Shown: positions 27,089 to 38,351, counted from the first letter of the stretch. The stretch: DNA of 64,000 nucleotides from Bradyrhizobium sp. ORS 285 (GCF_900176205.1 NZ_LT859959.1:7429001-7493000), one strand, 5' to 3'. Numbers and translations: made by a program. The notes: generated by a model not told the origin, from the sequence alone.

Positions 27089-27784
27089 CTAGGCCTTGCG
27101 CGCCAGCGCGACGTATTGGGCGCCGAGCGGCAGCCAGCCGAGCGTGTCTTCAAGCGGCCGCAGCCAGGCGAGCGCGCGCGGGAAGAACAGGCTGTACCGA
27201 GTGCGGGGCGCGGGCCAGCCCGCGTCACGCAGCCGCCGCGCCAAGTCGCGCGCGAGGATCAGCTCGGCGTTCTCATCGAACGGGCATGTGTTCACGGCGC
27301 GCACCGTGAGCGGATTGAGCGGATTGTGTTCGAACACCGCGATGAGGCCGCCCGGGCGGGTGATCCGGTGCAGCTCGCGCAGCCAGGCGACATGCTGGTC
27401 ATGCGGGATGTGGTGGAACACGCAGGCGGAGAACACCACATCAAACCGGCCCGCTTCGCAGGGAATGTGATCCTGCTCGATCAGCAGGCTCTCGCCGCTG
27501 CCGGAATGGCGCTGCCGCGCCAGTGCCAGGCTGCGCTCCGAGACGTCGGCGTTGGTCAGGGCCGCCTCTGGGAAATACCGCCGGAAGAACGGGATGGAGT
27601 TGCCGATGCCGGCGCCGAAATCGCAGATCTGCGCCACGTCGATGCCGCCGCGATCGACGATCCGCCGCAGCAGCCTGATCTTGTACTCCGCGAAATATTC
27701 CGTGCCTTCGCCGGTCACCGCGACGTTCGCACGGTGCTGATCCTCGTAGGCGTCAGCGAAACGGTCAAACTCGGCCTTGTCCAT
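27089..27784 (-). CDS. class I SAM-dependent methyltransferase
   Basis: A 231-residue methyltransferase. The SAM-binding glycine loop is ICDFGAGIGNSIPFF, a second acidic contact is in NADVSERSLALA, and the motif IV/post-IV segment is FDVVFSACVFHHIPHD. The C-terminal LRPLEDTLGWLPLGAQYVALARK is hydrophobic. It is a small-molecule or sugar-lipid methyltransferase of unknown substrate. The start is the ATG at 27784; the much longer open frame upstream belongs to the opposite strand's shadow. It lies inside the glycosylation island, divergent from the GT2 gene. Confidence 0.85.
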   Translation of the reverse strand: MDKAEFDRFADAYEDQHRANVAVTGEGTEYFAEYKIRLLRRIVDRGGIDVAQICDFGAGIGNSIPFFRRYFPEAALTNADVSERSLALARQRHSGSGESLLIEQDHIPCEAGRFDVVFSACVFHHIPHDQHVAWLRELHRITRPGGLIAVFEHNPLNPLTVRAVNTCPFDENAELILARDLARRLRDAGWPAPRTRYSLFFPRALAWLRPLEDTLGWLPLGAQYVALARKA

Positions 27785-28021
27785 CGTCCGCGGTCCAGTT
27801 CTGACACGAGGTCGGCCATGGCAGGCCGAGGGCCTGCTATCAATCGCCACGCCCTCAATAGCCGGCAAATGCTTAACCGGAGGTCTGCGTCTGAGGCCGC
27901 GAGCGTCGCGCAGCCGCGAATCTGACCGTCTGGAAACCCGGAATTGAAGAACAATTAACTGCCCCTGGTCGACACTCACTGCCCAGCCGAACCCCCGTCG
28001 GGGTCGCACGAGGCCTTCCAT

Positions 28022-29107
28022 TTGACCGAGCTGCAGGACGAGACGCCGCGCCCCGGCAAGATGTTCGTCTCGATCGTTGTGCCCTGCTACAACGAAGCGG
28101 ACGGCTTGCGCGAGTTTCATCGCCGGACGACAGCGGCGGCGCGTGCACTGTGCGGCACAAGGTTCGAGCTGATCCTGGTCGACGACGGCTCCACTGACGG
28201 CACCTGGGGCATCATCAACCAACTGCTCGCCGAGGACCGCAACGTCGTGGCCGTCAAGCTCGCGCGCAATCACGGCCATCAGCTGGCGCTCACTGCCGGA
28301 TTGTCGACCGTACGCGGCGACCTCGTGCTGGTGATCGACGCTGATCTGCAGGATCCGCCGGAGCTGCTGACGCCCATGTACGCGATGATGGCGCGCGAAG
28401 GCGCAGACGTCGTCTATGGCCAGCGCCGCAGCCGCGCCGGCGAGACCCGCTTCAAGACATGGTCGGCCGAGGCCTTCTACCGCCTGCTCGCCCGGATCAC
28501 GCGCGTCCAGATCCCCGTCGACACCGGCGATTTCCGGCTGATGAGCCGCCGCATCTCGGACCAGCTCGTGCAGATGCCGGAGCATGATCGCTTTATCCGC
28601 GGCATGGTGGCCTGGCTCGGCTACAAGCAGGTGGCGTTCGAATACGACCGCGCGCCGCGCTTCGCCGGCAGCACCAAATATCCGCTGCTGAAGATGATCA
28701 GCTTCGCCGCCGACGCGCTGGTCAGCTTCTCGATGGTGCCGCTGCGGATCGCGACCTATGTCGGCGCGCTGCTGACGACCGGGCTGACCTTCGTCGGCAT
28801 CGGCGCCGTAATCAGCTGGATCTTCTCGGGCACCGTGCCCGGCTGGACCAGCTTGACCCTGCTGGTCGTGATGATCTCCTCGGTGCAGCTGCTGGTGCTC
28901 GGCCTGATCGGCGAATATGTCGGGCGCATCTACATCCAGTCCAAGAACCGGCCGCTGTTCCTGATCTCGCAGATTCATCGCCGCGGCCGGGTGCCACAGC
29001 TGTCGACCGACGCTCTGGAGGAGATCGAGAGCCCGCCCCTCAACACCTTGCTCGCCCAGTCCGGACCGGAGCTGCGCCGCTCGGCCTATGAGGAGGCCTC
29101 CTCGTGA
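28022..29107 (+). CDS. GT2 glycosyltransferase, DPM1/GtrB-like (polyprenyl-phosphate sugar synthase)
   Basis: A 361-residue enzyme. The N-terminal GT-A domain has VVPCYNEADGL, LVDDGSTDGT (53-61) and DADLQDPPEL (106-115, the metal-binding DxD region). The C-terminal ~120 residues hold two membrane helices (about 238-270 and 280-305) ending in GEYVGRIYIQSKNRPLF, the pattern of GtrB and related enzymes that transfer a sugar from UDP/GDP to undecaprenyl phosphate. The start is a TTG at 28,022 preceded by a GAGG site; the ATG at 28,061 is less supported. It is coupled to the next methyltransferase by a 4-base overlap. Confidence 0.9.
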   Translation: MTELQDETPRPGKMFVSIVVPCYNEADGLREFHRRTTAAARALCGTRFELILVDDGSTDGTWGIINQLLAEDRNVVAVKLARNHGHQLALTAGLSTVRGDLVLVIDADLQDPPELLTPMYAMMAREGADVVYGQRRSRAGETRFKTWSAEAFYRLLARITRVQIPVDTGDFRLMSRRISDQLVQMPEHDRFIRGMVAWLGYKQVAFEYDRAPRFAGSTKYPLLKMISFAADALVSFSMVPLRIATYVGALLTTGLTFVGIGAVISWIFSGTVPGWTSLTLLVVMISSVQLLVLGLIGEYVGRIYIQSKNRPLFLISQIHRRGRVPQLSTDALEEIESPPLNTLLAQSGPELRRSAYEEASS

Positions 29108-29703
29108 AGGAGCTCTTGAAACATCCGGCGCTGTATCAAGCCTATCAAAATGCCGGCGGCTTCTTCGGCGCGCGGATCAAGGCGATCCGCGACTATCTGA
29201 CCTTGCGCCCGGGCATGCGCATCATCGATATCGGCTGCGGCCCCGGCTATATCCTGCGCCATTTGCCCGACGGCATCGACTACACCGGCTTCGACGTCGA
29301 CGAGGCCTATATCGCGCATGCGCAGCGGTCGTTCGGCCATCTCGGCGCGTTCCATTGCCGGCACTTCGATGCGGACGCCGCGCGCGAGTTCGCCGGCGCC
29401 GACGTCGTGATGATGAACGGCGTGCTGCACCACATCGGCGATGACGAGCTGAAGACCACGCTCGCCAACATTCGTGACGTGCTCGCGGCCGATGGCGCGC
29501 TGTTCACGCTCGACGGCTGCTACCGCGAGGGACAGTCGCGGATTGCCAAATGGCTGCTCGACAATGATCGCGGCGATTTCGTGCGCGACCGCGCCGGCTA
29601 TTACGACCTGCTGCGCAGCGCCTTCAGCCGCGTGACGCTGGAGATTCACGACGACTATTCGCGCGTGCCCTACACCTTTGCGATCGGCGTTGCGCAGAAA
29701 TAG
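29104..29703 (+). CDS. class I SAM-dependent methyltransferase
   Basis: A 199-residue methyltransferase with the SAM motif IIDIGCGPGYILRHL and the FDVDEAYIAHA acidic loop, then VVMMNGVLHHIGDDELK. The GTG start at 29,104 overlaps the glycosyltransferase stop (GTGA), so the two are translationally coupled and probably act on the same glycolipid. The substrate is unknown. Its TAG stop is immediately followed by the stop codon of the convergent membrane gene with no gap. Confidence 0.88.
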   Translation: MKELLKHPALYQAYQNAGGFFGARIKAIRDYLTLRPGMRIIDIGCGPGYILRHLPDGIDYTGFDVDEAYIAHAQRSFGHLGAFHCRHFDADAAREFAGADVVMMNGVLHHIGDDELKTTLANIRDVLAADGALFTLDGCYREGQSRIAKWLLDNDRGDFVRDRAGYYDLLRSAFSRVTLEIHDDYSRVPYTFAIGVAQK

Positions 29704-31221
29704 TCATTCCGTCCGTTCGAGGATGTCGACTCCCTCAACCGTTGCCACGAGCCGATAAGGCTTGAGCAGCTGCTGCAGCTCGGCGTCGGCCCGGGCCCAG
29801 TCACCCCAGCCATCGCGCAGATTGTCGACCAGCACGATGTCGGGCGTGCCAGCCTTGAAATCCTCGACCAGCCAGTTGCGCTCCTGCGCCAGATAGCCGT
29901 TCAGCTTCGCATCGGTCGCGGCATCGACCGTGGTTCGTTCGCGCGTCAGCCGGACGAATTCGCGGATCCACAGATTCTCCTGGCGCGACACCCAGGTGGC
30001 GCCGATGTCGCGCACCAGCGGATGCCCGATCGCCGCCTCGCCGCTCAGCACCAACAGCCTCGGATGCGGCTTCAGCCGGGCGATCGCCTCGGGGATCGGA
30101 CCGACATCGACGCGCAGATTGAACCATTGCAGGCCGAGCGCGAAGGCGGCCGTCAGAATCAACATCGACGCTGCGCTCGCGCGGCGAACCGGACCGCGGT
30201 CATCGGCGCCGACCAGCATGGCATAGCCCATCGTCAGCATGGCCATCGCGATCATCGGATAGGAATGATACGGCCAGCCGCGCCGCTGCAGAAAGAACGA
30301 GATCGCAAATCCGATCGACGCCAGGACCAGGACGAGCAGCGCCCCTTCGAGCCGGCCGCTCCGGCGTGTCAGCGCAATCGTCGCGAGCGCGACGACGAGC
30401 AGCAGCGTGGCCACGTTGACGAAGATGGCCGACGGGGACATCGACCACGACAGATAGGTGTCACGCACCAGCGGGTACGTCACTGTGAAGTATTCGGGAT
30501 AGAGCAGATAGGTCCCGACGCTCACCACCGACACGATCACGCCGGCGATGATGTTCTCCGGCGCGAACAGCTGGCGCCAGCTGCGCGCGCGCATGGCGCC
30601 CGCCAGGATGCAGAACGCGGCCGGGAATGTGAAGAACGGCTTGAACGCGAGGGTAATGCCGACGCCGATGCCGGCCACCAGCACCGCCCAGGCCGGGACC
30701 GGGTCGCGATGACTGCGCAACGCATACACGGCGAGCCCCGGCAGGAACGTCAGCGCCGCGATGTGTTCACGCTGACCGAACACGTCCGTCGGCAGGATCG
30801 TCACGACCGCCGCAGCCCAGATCGCGAACGGCCCCCAGTTCAACGCAGCCAGATTCGACGACAGCCGGATGATGCGCGACGTCGCATAGAGCGAGGCTGC
30901 CGCCAGCACCAGCAGCTGCGCGTCGATGACATGCCGCGCATCGACATGCAGCACGCGTGCGAGCGCGACGGCGGGCAAATAGGCGAACGCCGCCATCGGC
31001 GGGTTGATTTCAATGATGTCGCGATAGAGCTTCTGGCCATCCAGCATGCGCTCGCCGACGACGAGCAGCCAGCTGACATCGGTGTTCAACGGCACGAGCT
31101 GGCGCAGCAGGAGGGCGACGACGAACACGACGCCGATCAGGAGCCATGGCGCCACCGCCAGCCGCTCATGCGCGGGCGGAGCCAACGTCTGGCGCGTTGC
31201 GGCTTCGATGTGGGGGCTCAT
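29704..31221 (-). CDS. polytopic GT-C-like membrane protein (paralogue 2)
   Basis: A 505-residue paralogue of the protein at 25,156-26,682. It shares NTDVSWLL, the LDGQKLYRDIIEINPPM loop, FGQREHIA, the APEN loop, LQRRGWPYHSYPM, and a C-terminal VDNLRDGWGDWA segment near a final YRLVATVEGVD. This is about 11 hydrophobic spans plus a soluble tail. The motif conservation suggests a shared catalytic or binding site, with divergence in the rest. Its TGA abuts the stop of the plus-strand methyltransferase. As for paralogue 1, a GT-C type sugar transferase is inferred, not proven. Confidence 0.75.
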   Translation of the reverse strand: MSPHIEAATRQTLAPPAHERLAVAPWLLIGVVFVVALLLRQLVPLNTDVSWLLVVGERMLDGQKLYRDIIEINPPMAAFAYLPAVALARVLHVDARHVIDAQLLVLAAASLYATSRIIRLSSNLAALNWGPFAIWAAAVVTILPTDVFGQREHIAALTFLPGLAVYALRSHRDPVPAWAVLVAGIGVGITLAFKPFFTFPAAFCILAGAMRARSWRQLFAPENIIAGVIVSVVSVGTYLLYPEYFTVTYPLVRDTYLSWSMSPSAIFVNVATLLLVVALATIALTRRSGRLEGALLVLVLASIGFAISFFLQRRGWPYHSYPMIAMAMLTMGYAMLVGADDRGPVRRASAASMLILTAAFALGLQWFNLRVDVGPIPEAIARLKPHPRLLVLSGEAAIGHPLVRDIGATWVSRQENLWIREFVRLTRERTTVDAATDAKLNGYLAQERNWLVEDFKAGTPDIVLVDNLRDGWGDWARADAELQQLLKPYRLVATVEGVDILERTE

Positions 31222-31299
31222 GGGGCCGTCCTCTGCGAGAGTCGGCGCACGCTAGCGGAGGTTGGTTAAGGCACGATGTGCTGTGGCTCAAACAGCATT

Positions 31300-31331
31300 G
31301 AGGCGCCGCATCCGAGCCGGATCGGCGCCTC
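31300..31331 (-). terminator. possible terminator downstream of grpE
   Basis: The 9-bp arms gaggcgccg (31,300-31,308) and cggcgcctc (31,323-31,331) enclose atccg/cggat, forming an extended hairpin. The bases after it in the grpE direction are only modestly T-rich, so the call is tentative. Confidence 0.4.
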
Positions 31332-31378
31332 TGGTCGTGAGATAAAGCTTGGACTTGCCAGCCCCGGAGCCAGCCGCC

Positions 31379-31999
31379 TCAAGCCGCGCTGTTCGACTGG
31401 TCGTTGCCGGCCCCGGGCGCCGTCTTGGCGCCGCCCTTGGAGACGCCGACCAGCGCCGGGCGCAGGATGCGCTCACCGATCATGAAGCCGGCCTGTACGA
31501 CCTGCACCACGGTGCCCGACGGCACCGACGGATCAGGCACCTCGTACATCGCCTGCTGGAAGTTCGGGTCGAACTTTTGCCCCGTGGGATCGAACTTCTT
31601 GACGCCGTTCTTCTCCAGCGTGTTGAGCAGCGAGCGTTCGGTGAGCTCGACGCCTTCGATCAGCGACTTCAGGCCGGGATCGGCGTTGTCGCGCGTTTCC
31701 GCCGGTACCGCATCGAGCGCGCGCTGCAGATTGTCAGCGATGTCGAGCACGTCGCGGGCGAAGCCGGTGATGCCGTACATCCGCGCGTCCGCAACCTCGC
31801 GAGCGGTTCGCTTGCGCAGGTTCTCCATCTCCGCCAGCGTGCGCAGCATCTTGTCGCGCGCCTCGGCCGCTTCCTTCGCCAGGGCTTCGGCCGAGCCGGC
31901 CTCCGGGTCGTCGGGCATGATGTAGGGTTTGGAGACGACGGGTTCGCTGGCCTGCGCAGGGTTTTGCGGATCGTTCTGATGCAGGTCGGGATCGGTCAT
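31379..31999 (-). CDS. grpE: nucleotide exchange factor GrpE
   Basis: A 206-residue DnaK co-factor. The long N-terminal helix carries [17 protein letters not shown], then the family segment [40 protein letters not shown] in the beta-rich domain. An acidic, disordered N-terminus is usual. It follows hrcA on the minus strand after 122 bases. A CTTG near 32,073-32,076 with a weak -10 (gatatc, 32,047-32,052) could be a separate promoter, at low confidence. Confidence 0.97.
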   Translation of the reverse strand: MTDPDLHQNDPQNPAQASEPVVSKPYIMPDDPEAGSAEALAKEAAEARDKMLRTLAEMENLRKRTAREVADARMYGITGFARDVLDIADNLQRALDAVPAETRDNADPGLKSLIEGVELTERSLLNTLEKNGVKKFDPTGQKFDPNFQQAMYEVPDPSVPSGTVVQVVQAGFMIGERILRPALVGVSKGGAKTAPGAGNDQSNSAA

Positions 32000-32121
32000 G
32001 GACAGACTTCTCGCAAGTTCGGCGGGTTCTGGGGGATGTCGGGCGGGATATCGTGCTTTGGGCGCTGAAAATCAAGCGCAGCCTGACGGTGGCGCGGGCG
32101 GCGGGTTAACCATGTCCGAGA

Positions 32122-33210
32122 TCAGCCACCCATCAGCCGGCTAAGCAGACGGGCGGCATAATCGACCGTTGGAATGACCCGGGCGTAGTTCAGCCGTGTC
32201 GGACCGATGACGCCGAGCACGCCGACGATGCGCCCCGTCGCATCCGAATAAGGCGACACGATCGTCGACGAGCCCGACAGCGAGAACAGCTTGTTCTCCG
32301 AGCCGATGAAGATGCGCACGCCCTCGGCGCTCTCCGCCCGGCCGAGCAGATCGACCACGCCGCGCTTGGTCTCGAGATCGTCGAACAGCCGGCGGACGCG
32401 CTCGAGATCCTCGAGCGCATGCAAATCTTCGAGCAGATTGGCGTGGCCGCGCACGATCAGCTGACGATCGTCGCTGTCGCCGCCGGACCAGCTCGCGACG
32501 CCGGCCGCGATCACCTTCTGCGTCAGCTGATCGAGTTCGGCGCGATCGGCTGCGAGCGCCGTCTCGAGCTCCAGCCGCGCTTCCGCCAAAGTGCGTCCGC
32601 GAATCCGGGAATTGAGGAAATTGGAGGCCTCGGTCAGCGCCGACGGCGGCACGCCGGGCGGCAGCGCCAGCACCCGGTTCTCGACCTGTCCGTCTTCGCC
32701 GACCAGCACGACCAATGCGCGCTCGGGCTCCAGCCGCACGAACTCGATGTGCTTCAGCCTTGTGTTGGATTTGGCAGTGAGAACCACCGCGGCCGCCCGG
32801 GTCAGGCCGGACAGCCGGGTCAGCGCCTCGTCCAGCGCGGCCTCGACCGATTGCGCACGGCCGACGGCGGCGAGCTGGCTCTGGATCGACTGCCGCTCCG
32901 CTTCCGTCATGTCGCCGACCTGCATCAGCGCGTCGACGAAGAAGCGCAGGCCCGCTTCGGTCGGCAGCCGGCCGGCCGAGGTGTGCGGCGCATAGATCAG
33001 GCCGAGCTGCTCCAGGTCCGCCATCACGTTGCGCACGGAGGCCGGCGACAGGGGAACCGCGATCAGCCGCGAGATGTTGCGCGAGCCGACCGGCTCGCCG
33101 GTCGCAAGATAGCTCTCGACGATCTGGCGGAAGATCTCGCGCGAGCGCTCGTTGAGCTGCGCAAGCCCCGCCGGCGGTGTCATCAGGTTGATCGGATCGT
33201 GGTGGGCCAC
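32122..33210 (-). CDS. hrcA: heat-inducible transcription repressor HrcA
   Basis: A 362-residue repressor. The N-terminal winged helix has [26 protein letters not shown] and the recognition segment [19 protein letters not shown]; the GAF-like and dimerisation domains follow. It normally binds the CIRCE element upstream of groESL. No CIRCE is visible in this window. The start is a GTG at 33,210 with a strong GAGGAGG site. It is divergent from rph with 162 bases between. Confidence 0.97.
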   Translation of the reverse strand: MAHHDPINLMTPPAGLAQLNERSREIFRQIVESYLATGEPVGSRNISRLIAVPLSPASVRNVMADLEQLGLIYAPHTSAGRLPTEAGLRFFVDALMQVGDMTEAERQSIQSQLAAVGRAQSVEAALDEALTRLSGLTRAAAVVLTAKSNTRLKHIEFVRLEPERALVVLVGEDGQVENRVLALPPGVPPSALTEASNFLNSRIRGRTLAEARLELETALAADRAELDQLTQKVIAAGVASWSGGDSDDRQLIVRGHANLLEDLHALEDLERVRRLFDDLETKRGVVDLLGRAESAEGVRIFIGSENKLFSLSGSSTIVSPYSDATGRIVGVLGVIGPTRLNYARVIPTVDYAARLLSRLMGG

Positions 33211-33372
33211 CAGATATCCTCCTCACCCATCTGCATATAATTTGGCCATGCGGCGGCTCGGTGGCAAGCCGGTCTTGTGGGCGTGTTCCGGCGTGATAGG
33301 CCTTGCCGCTGCGGGTCCCGGCACCTACAAGGCCGTTAAACCCCGTCTTTTGCCTTTTCCACGGAGAGAATC

Positions 33373-34086
33373 ATGCGGCCGAGCCGCCGTGCACCGGATG
33401 AATTGCGGCCCGTGAGCCTGGAACGCGGCGTCGTCAAATACGCCGAGGGCTCCTGCCTGGTGAAGTTCGGCGACACCCATGTGCTGGTTACCGCCACCCT
33501 GGAGGACCGGCTGCCGCCCTGGCTCAAGGGCCAGGGGCGTGGCTGGGTCACCGCCGAATACGGCATGCTGCCGCGCGCCACTCTGGAGCGCACCCGCCGC
33601 GAGGCGTCCTCGGGCAAGCAGACCGGCCGCACCGTCGAGATCCAGCGCCTGATCGGCCGCTCGCTGCGCACCGCAATCGACCTGGAGGCGCTCGGCGAGC
33701 GCCAGATCACGGTCGACTGCGACGTGCTGCAGGCCGACGGCGGCACCCGCACGGCCTCGATCACCGGCGCCTGGGTGGCGCTGGCCGACTGCATCAAGTG
33801 GATGAAGGCGCGCAACATGATCAAGACCGAGGTGCTGCGCGACAATGTCGCCGCGATCTCCTGCGGCATCTACAACGGCACGCCGGTGCTGGACCTCGAC
33901 TACGCCGAGGATTCCGAGGCCGAGACCGACGCCAATTTCGTCATGACCGGCGATGGCCGCATCATCGAGGTGCAGGGCACGGCGGAGAAGACGCCGTTCA
34001 CCGAAGCCGAGTTCCTGGCGCTGATGGCGCTGGCGCGCAAGGGCGTCGCGCGGCTGGTCGATCTGCAGAAGATGGCGGTCGCGTGA
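33373..34086 (+). CDS. rph: ribonuclease PH
   Basis: A 237-residue phosphorolytic 3' exonuclease that trims tRNA precursors. The motifs [14 protein letters not shown] and [22 protein letters not shown] carry phosphate- and RNA-binding residues; [19 protein letters not shown] holds the catalytic acidic group. It is the first gene of rph-rdgB-hemW, with an 11-base-spaced GGAG site. Confidence 0.98.
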   Translation: MRPSRRAPDELRPVSLERGVVKYAEGSCLVKFGDTHVLVTATLEDRLPPWLKGQGRGWVTAEYGMLPRATLERTRREASSGKQTGRTVEIQRLIGRSLRTAIDLEALGERQITVDCDVLQADGGTRTASITGAWVALADCIKWMKARNMIKTEVLRDNVAAISCGIYNGTPVLDLDYAEDSEAETDANFVMTGDGRIIEVQGTAEKTPFTEAEFLALMALARKGVARLVDLQKMAVA

Positions 34087-34724
34087 GCTCGCATCGCAAG
34101 CTCTCCGGTCGCATCGTGATCGCGACCCACAATCCCGGCAAGCTCGCCGAGATGCGCGAGCTGCTGGCGCCCCATGGCATCGAAGCCGTCTCCGCCGGCG
34201 AGCTCGGGCTCGGCGAGCCGGAGGAGACTGGCGACACCTTTATTGCCAATGCGCGCATCAAGGCGGTGGCCGCCGCGGAAGCCGCGCAGCTGCCGGCCTT
34301 TGCCGACGATTCGGGCATCGTGGTTCACGGGCTGGATGGCGCGCCTGGGATCTACTCGGCACGCTGGGCTGGCCCGGACAAGGACTTCACCGGGGCGATG
34401 ACCCGGATCGAGCGACTGCTGCAGGAGCGCGGCGCCACGACCGCCGAGAAGCGCACCGCGCATTTCGTCTCGGCGCTATGCGTGGCCTGGCCGGATGGGC
34501 ACATCGAGGAGGTCGAGGCACGCGTCGACGGCACCCTGGTATGGCCGCCCCGCGGCACGGCCGGCTTCGGCTATGACCCGATGTTCCTGCCCGATGGCCA
34601 CGACCGCACCTTCGGCGAGATGACCAGCATCGAGAAGCACGGCCTGCCGCCGCTCGGCCTTGGCCTGTCGCACCGGGCCCGTGCCTTCGTGAAGCTCGCG
34701 GAGATCTGTCTTGAGCAGCGCTGA
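34083..34724 (+). CDS. rdgB: XTP/dITP pyrophosphatase (RdgB/HAM1)
   Basis: A 213-residue house-cleaning enzyme that hydrolyses non-canonical purine triphosphates. Motifs are [44 protein letters not shown] and [14 protein letters not shown]. The GTG start at 34,083 overlaps the rph stop by four bases (GTGA). No in-frame ATG lies close enough to rival it. Confidence 0.96.
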   Translation: MSSHRKLSGRIVIATHNPGKLAEMRELLAPHGIEAVSAGELGLGEPEETGDTFIANARIKAVAAAEAAQLPAFADDSGIVVHGLDGAPGIYSARWAGPDKDFTGAMTRIERLLQERGATTAEKRTAHFVSALCVAWPDGHIEEVEARVDGTLVWPPRGTAGFGYDPMFLPDGHDRTFGEMTSIEKHGLPPLGLGLSHRARAFVKLAEICLEQR

Positions 34725-35868
34725 CAGCAAAGCGTTCGGCGTCTATGTGCACTGGCCGTTCTGCCTGTCGAAATGTCCGTATTGCGACTTCAACAGCCAC
34801 GTCCGCCACGCTGCCATCGACCAGGACCGCTTTGCTCGCGCCTTCGCGCAGGAGATCGCCACCACCGCCGCGCGGACAGGGCCACGCACCGTCAGCTCGA
34901 TCTTTCTTGGCGGCGGCACGCCGTCGCTGATGCAGCCGCAGACCGTCGGCGCCATTCTCGATGCGATCGGCAAGCACTGGCACGTCGCAGCTGATGTCGA
35001 GGTGTCGCTGGAAGCCAATCCGACCAGCGTCGAGGCCACCCGCTTTGCCGGCTACCGCGCGGCGGGCGTCAATCGCGTCTCGCTTGGCGTCCAGGCGATG
35101 GACGATGCGTCGCTAAAGATGCTCGGACGGCTGCACACCGCCGAAGAAGCGATGAAGGCGGTGGCGATCGCGCGCGGCGCGTTCGACCGCTATTCGTTCG
35201 ACCTGATCTATGCGCGGCCCGACCAGACGCCGGCCATGTGGACCGCGGAGTTGTCGCGCGCGATCGGCGAGGCGGCGGAGCATCTGTCGCTGTATCAGCT
35301 GACGATCGAAGAGGGCACGCCGTTCTTCGGCCTGCACGCCGCCGGCAAGCTGAAGACGCCGGACGAGGGTCTCGCGCGGACGCTGTATGACGTCACGCAG
35401 GAGGTCTGCGCCCGTCATGGATTGCCGGCCTACGAGATCTCCAACCACGCGCGTCCCGGCGCGGAGTGCCGGCACAACCTCGTCTATTGGCGCGGTCAGG
35501 AATATGCCGGCATCGGCCCTGGCGCGCATGGCCGGCTCGACATCGACGGCGTCAGACACGCCACCGCGACCGACAAGCGGCCCGAAGCCTGGGTGATGCG
35601 CGTCGAGTCCAACGGTCACGGCGTGATGACCGACGATCTGCTCAACAGCGAGGAGCGCGCCGACGAATTCCTGCTGATGGGGCTGCGTCTCCGCGAGGGT
35701 ATCGATCCCAAGCGCTACGCCGCGATCTCCGGTCGAACGCTCGATCCGCGCCGCATCGCGCTGCTGCGCGAGGAGGGCGCCATCGCCGTGGAGCCGGATG
35801 GCCGGCTGCGCGTCACCCAGGACGGCTTTCCCGTGCTCGACGCCGTCGTCGCCGATCTCGCCGCCTGA
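34711..35868 (+). CDS. hemW: radical SAM heme chaperone HemW
   Basis: A 385-residue radical-SAM protein with the CxxxCxxC cluster motif at Cys18, Cys22 and Cys25 ([14 protein letters not shown]) and the SAM segment [10 protein letters not shown]. It lacks the extra residues that define the oxygen-independent coproporphyrinogen oxidase HemN, so it fits the HemW (heme delivery) group. The TTG start at 34,711 follows a GGAG site and overlaps the rdgB end by 14 bases. Confidence 0.93.
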   Translation: MSSADSKAFGVYVHWPFCLSKCPYCDFNSHVRHAAIDQDRFARAFAQEIATTAARTGPRTVSSIFLGGGTPSLMQPQTVGAILDAIGKHWHVAADVEVSLEANPTSVEATRFAGYRAAGVNRVSLGVQAMDDASLKMLGRLHTAEEAMKAVAIARGAFDRYSFDLIYARPDQTPAMWTAELSRAIGEAAEHLSLYQLTIEEGTPFFGLHAAGKLKTPDEGLARTLYDVTQEVCARHGLPAYEISNHARPGAECRHNLVYWRGQEYAGIGPGAHGRLDIDGVRHATATDKRPEAWVMRVESNGHGVMTDDLLNSEERADEFLLMGLRLREGIDPKRYAAISGRTLDPRRIALLREEGAIAVEPDGRLRVTQDGFPVLDAVVADLAA

Positions 35869-35878
35869 CGAACTGTCC

Positions 35879-37087
35879 TCAGGTCGCGCTAAAGCTCTTC
35901 GGCGCACCGGCCACGGCCTGGCCGCCGCCCGAGCCGACGCGCATCACTGCAAGCCCGCGCTCATTGGTGCCGTCGCTGCGGAAACGGAACAGGCCGTCGA
36001 TGCCGGCAAAGCCGGAGGCGTTGGTGAGCACGTCAGGCGCAAAGCGCTGGGCGCCTTGCGTGCGGGCGAGCGCTGCGACCAGCGCCACCGCGTCATAGGC
36101 CAAGGTCGCCGTGCGCACGGGATCGCCGCCGAAGCGGGTGCGATAACGGCCGGCGAAGGCGCGGAAGCCTGAGGGATCGGGCGCCGCGTAGAGACCACCC
36201 TGCAGACTGGCACTGTTGTAGACGCGCGGATTGTCCCACAGACCGGTGCCGAGCAGCTGGACGGCACGCAGGTTCGCGCCGGCCGCGGTCAACGCGTCCG
36301 CTGTCGCCACGACGGATTCGCCGTCATCGGCCAGCAGCAGCGCATCGGCGCCGCTCAGCGCCTGCGCCACCGCCCGCACCGCCATGGTGCGGTCGCCGGC
36401 ATATTTCTCGAACGCCACGATGCGCCCGCCGCGTCGGCTGACCGCGGTCTTGAACGCACCTTCGACCACGGTGCCATAGGCATTGTCGGGCAGCAGCGCC
36501 GCAAAGGAGCGTTTGCCGACGCCGGCCGAGTAGTCGACGATGCGCGTCGCATCGGACTCCGGCAGGAAGCTCAACAGATACACGCCGCGACCGGCCACGC
36601 TCGAATCGGTCGAGAACGCGATCACCGAGATGTTGCGCGTGCGCGCGACCTGGGCGGTCGGCGGCACCGAGCCTGCGAACAGCGGCCCGAGCAGGATCTC
36701 CGCGCCTTCGTCGCAGGCCTGTTGTGCCCCTTGCTGCGCGCCCTGCGGACTGCCGGCGTCGTCCTTGATCAGCAGCTGGATGTTGGGGTTCTGAAACTCG
36801 GCGAGCGCCATCTCGGCGGCGTTCTTCATCGATTGCGCGGCCACGCCGGCATTGCCGGAGGCCGACAGCGGCAGAATCAGTCCGACCTTGACCTGACCGT
36901 TCCCTGCGACAGCCGGCTGCTGCGGCGGTCCGGACGGACCGGTCGGCGTCTCGAACGGATTGAAGCCCTGCTGCACATTGGAGCAGGCCGACAGCAGCGG
37001 TGCGCCGAGGATCAGGCCAAGCGCGGTTCGCCGGGCAACCCCATGGGGTCCCGGAGCGTGAGAACTGGGATGACGCGGGCCCACCAT
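35879..37087 (-). CDS. periplasmic-binding-fold lipoprotein (LpoA/LppC-like penicillin-binding protein activator)
   Basis: A 402-residue lipoprotein. The lipobox LLSACSN places the lipidated Cys at residue 35. The rest is a type I periplasmic-binding (leucine-binding-like) fold with VGLILPLSASGNAGV, ILLGPLFAGSVPPTAQVA and LAYDAVALVAALA. In gammaproteobacteria the same fold in LpoA activates PBP1a; the alphaproteobacterial homologues sit next to rsmI as here. The role in peptidoglycan synthesis is inferred from that context. The ATG at 37087 is preferred. It ends 10 bases from the hemW stop. Confidence 0.85.
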   Translation of the reverse strand: MVGPRHPSSHAPGPHGVARRTALGLILGAPLLSACSNVQQGFNPFETPTGPSGPPQQPAVAGNGQVKVGLILPLSASGNAGVAAQSMKNAAEMALAEFQNPNIQLLIKDDAGSPQGAQQGAQQACDEGAEILLGPLFAGSVPPTAQVARTRNISVIAFSTDSSVAGRGVYLLSFLPESDATRIVDYSAGVGKRSFAALLPDNAYGTVVEGAFKTAVSRRGGRIVAFEKYAGDRTMAVRAVAQALSGADALLLADDGESVVATADALTAAGANLRAVQLLGTGLWDNPRVYNSASLQGGLYAAPDPSGFRAFAGRYRTRFGGDPVRTATLAYDAVALVAALARTQGAQRFAPDVLTNASGFAGIDGLFRFRSDGTNERGLAVMRVGSGGGQAVAGAPKSFSAT

Positions 37088-37391
37088 GACATCTCTACGT
37101 TCGGCCGGAAGCGGCCAGAAGTTCCCCAACCGCACGCCCCCCAGGCCGTGCTGATCCATTCATATTGTCGACGAATAGTTAAGCAAAACAAAAGGCTGTC
37201 AGAACCACAGCGAAGATCAAATCGACGTTTTGCACGGCCTATCCCCTGTTGGGATCAACGCCCTTTGAAGTGCATTTCCGAAGTTGAAGCGCGGATGAAC
37301 GGCGCGACCGACGGAGGTTGTCGGACCTTCACATTCATAGAACCACTGTTCCCCGGTGGCATTCCCCCGCCCGGCCCTTTAAATTACCCCG
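37088..37391. other. divergent promoter region, no gene seen
   Basis: The 304-base gap between the divergent lipoprotein and rsmI genes is locally AT-richer around 37,165-37,230 and should hold both promoters. No repeat or regulatory palindrome was found. Confidence 0.45.

Positions 37392-38337
<946 letters not shown>

Positions 38338-38351
<14 letters not shown>

Noticed and set aside
27785..28978. The N-terminal 398 codons of a long minus-strand frame joined to the methyltransferase at 27,089
   Set aside because: These codons overlap the GT2 gene on the other strand; the methyltransferase has a good start at 27,784.
31222..31378. A promoter for the membrane paralogue in the gap upstream of 31,221
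   Set aside because: A promoter must exist but no -35/-10 pair stood out enough to place it.
32000..33372. CIRCE operator near hrcA
   Set aside because: No TTAGCACTC/GAGTGCTAA pair was found around hrcA, grpE or dnaK.
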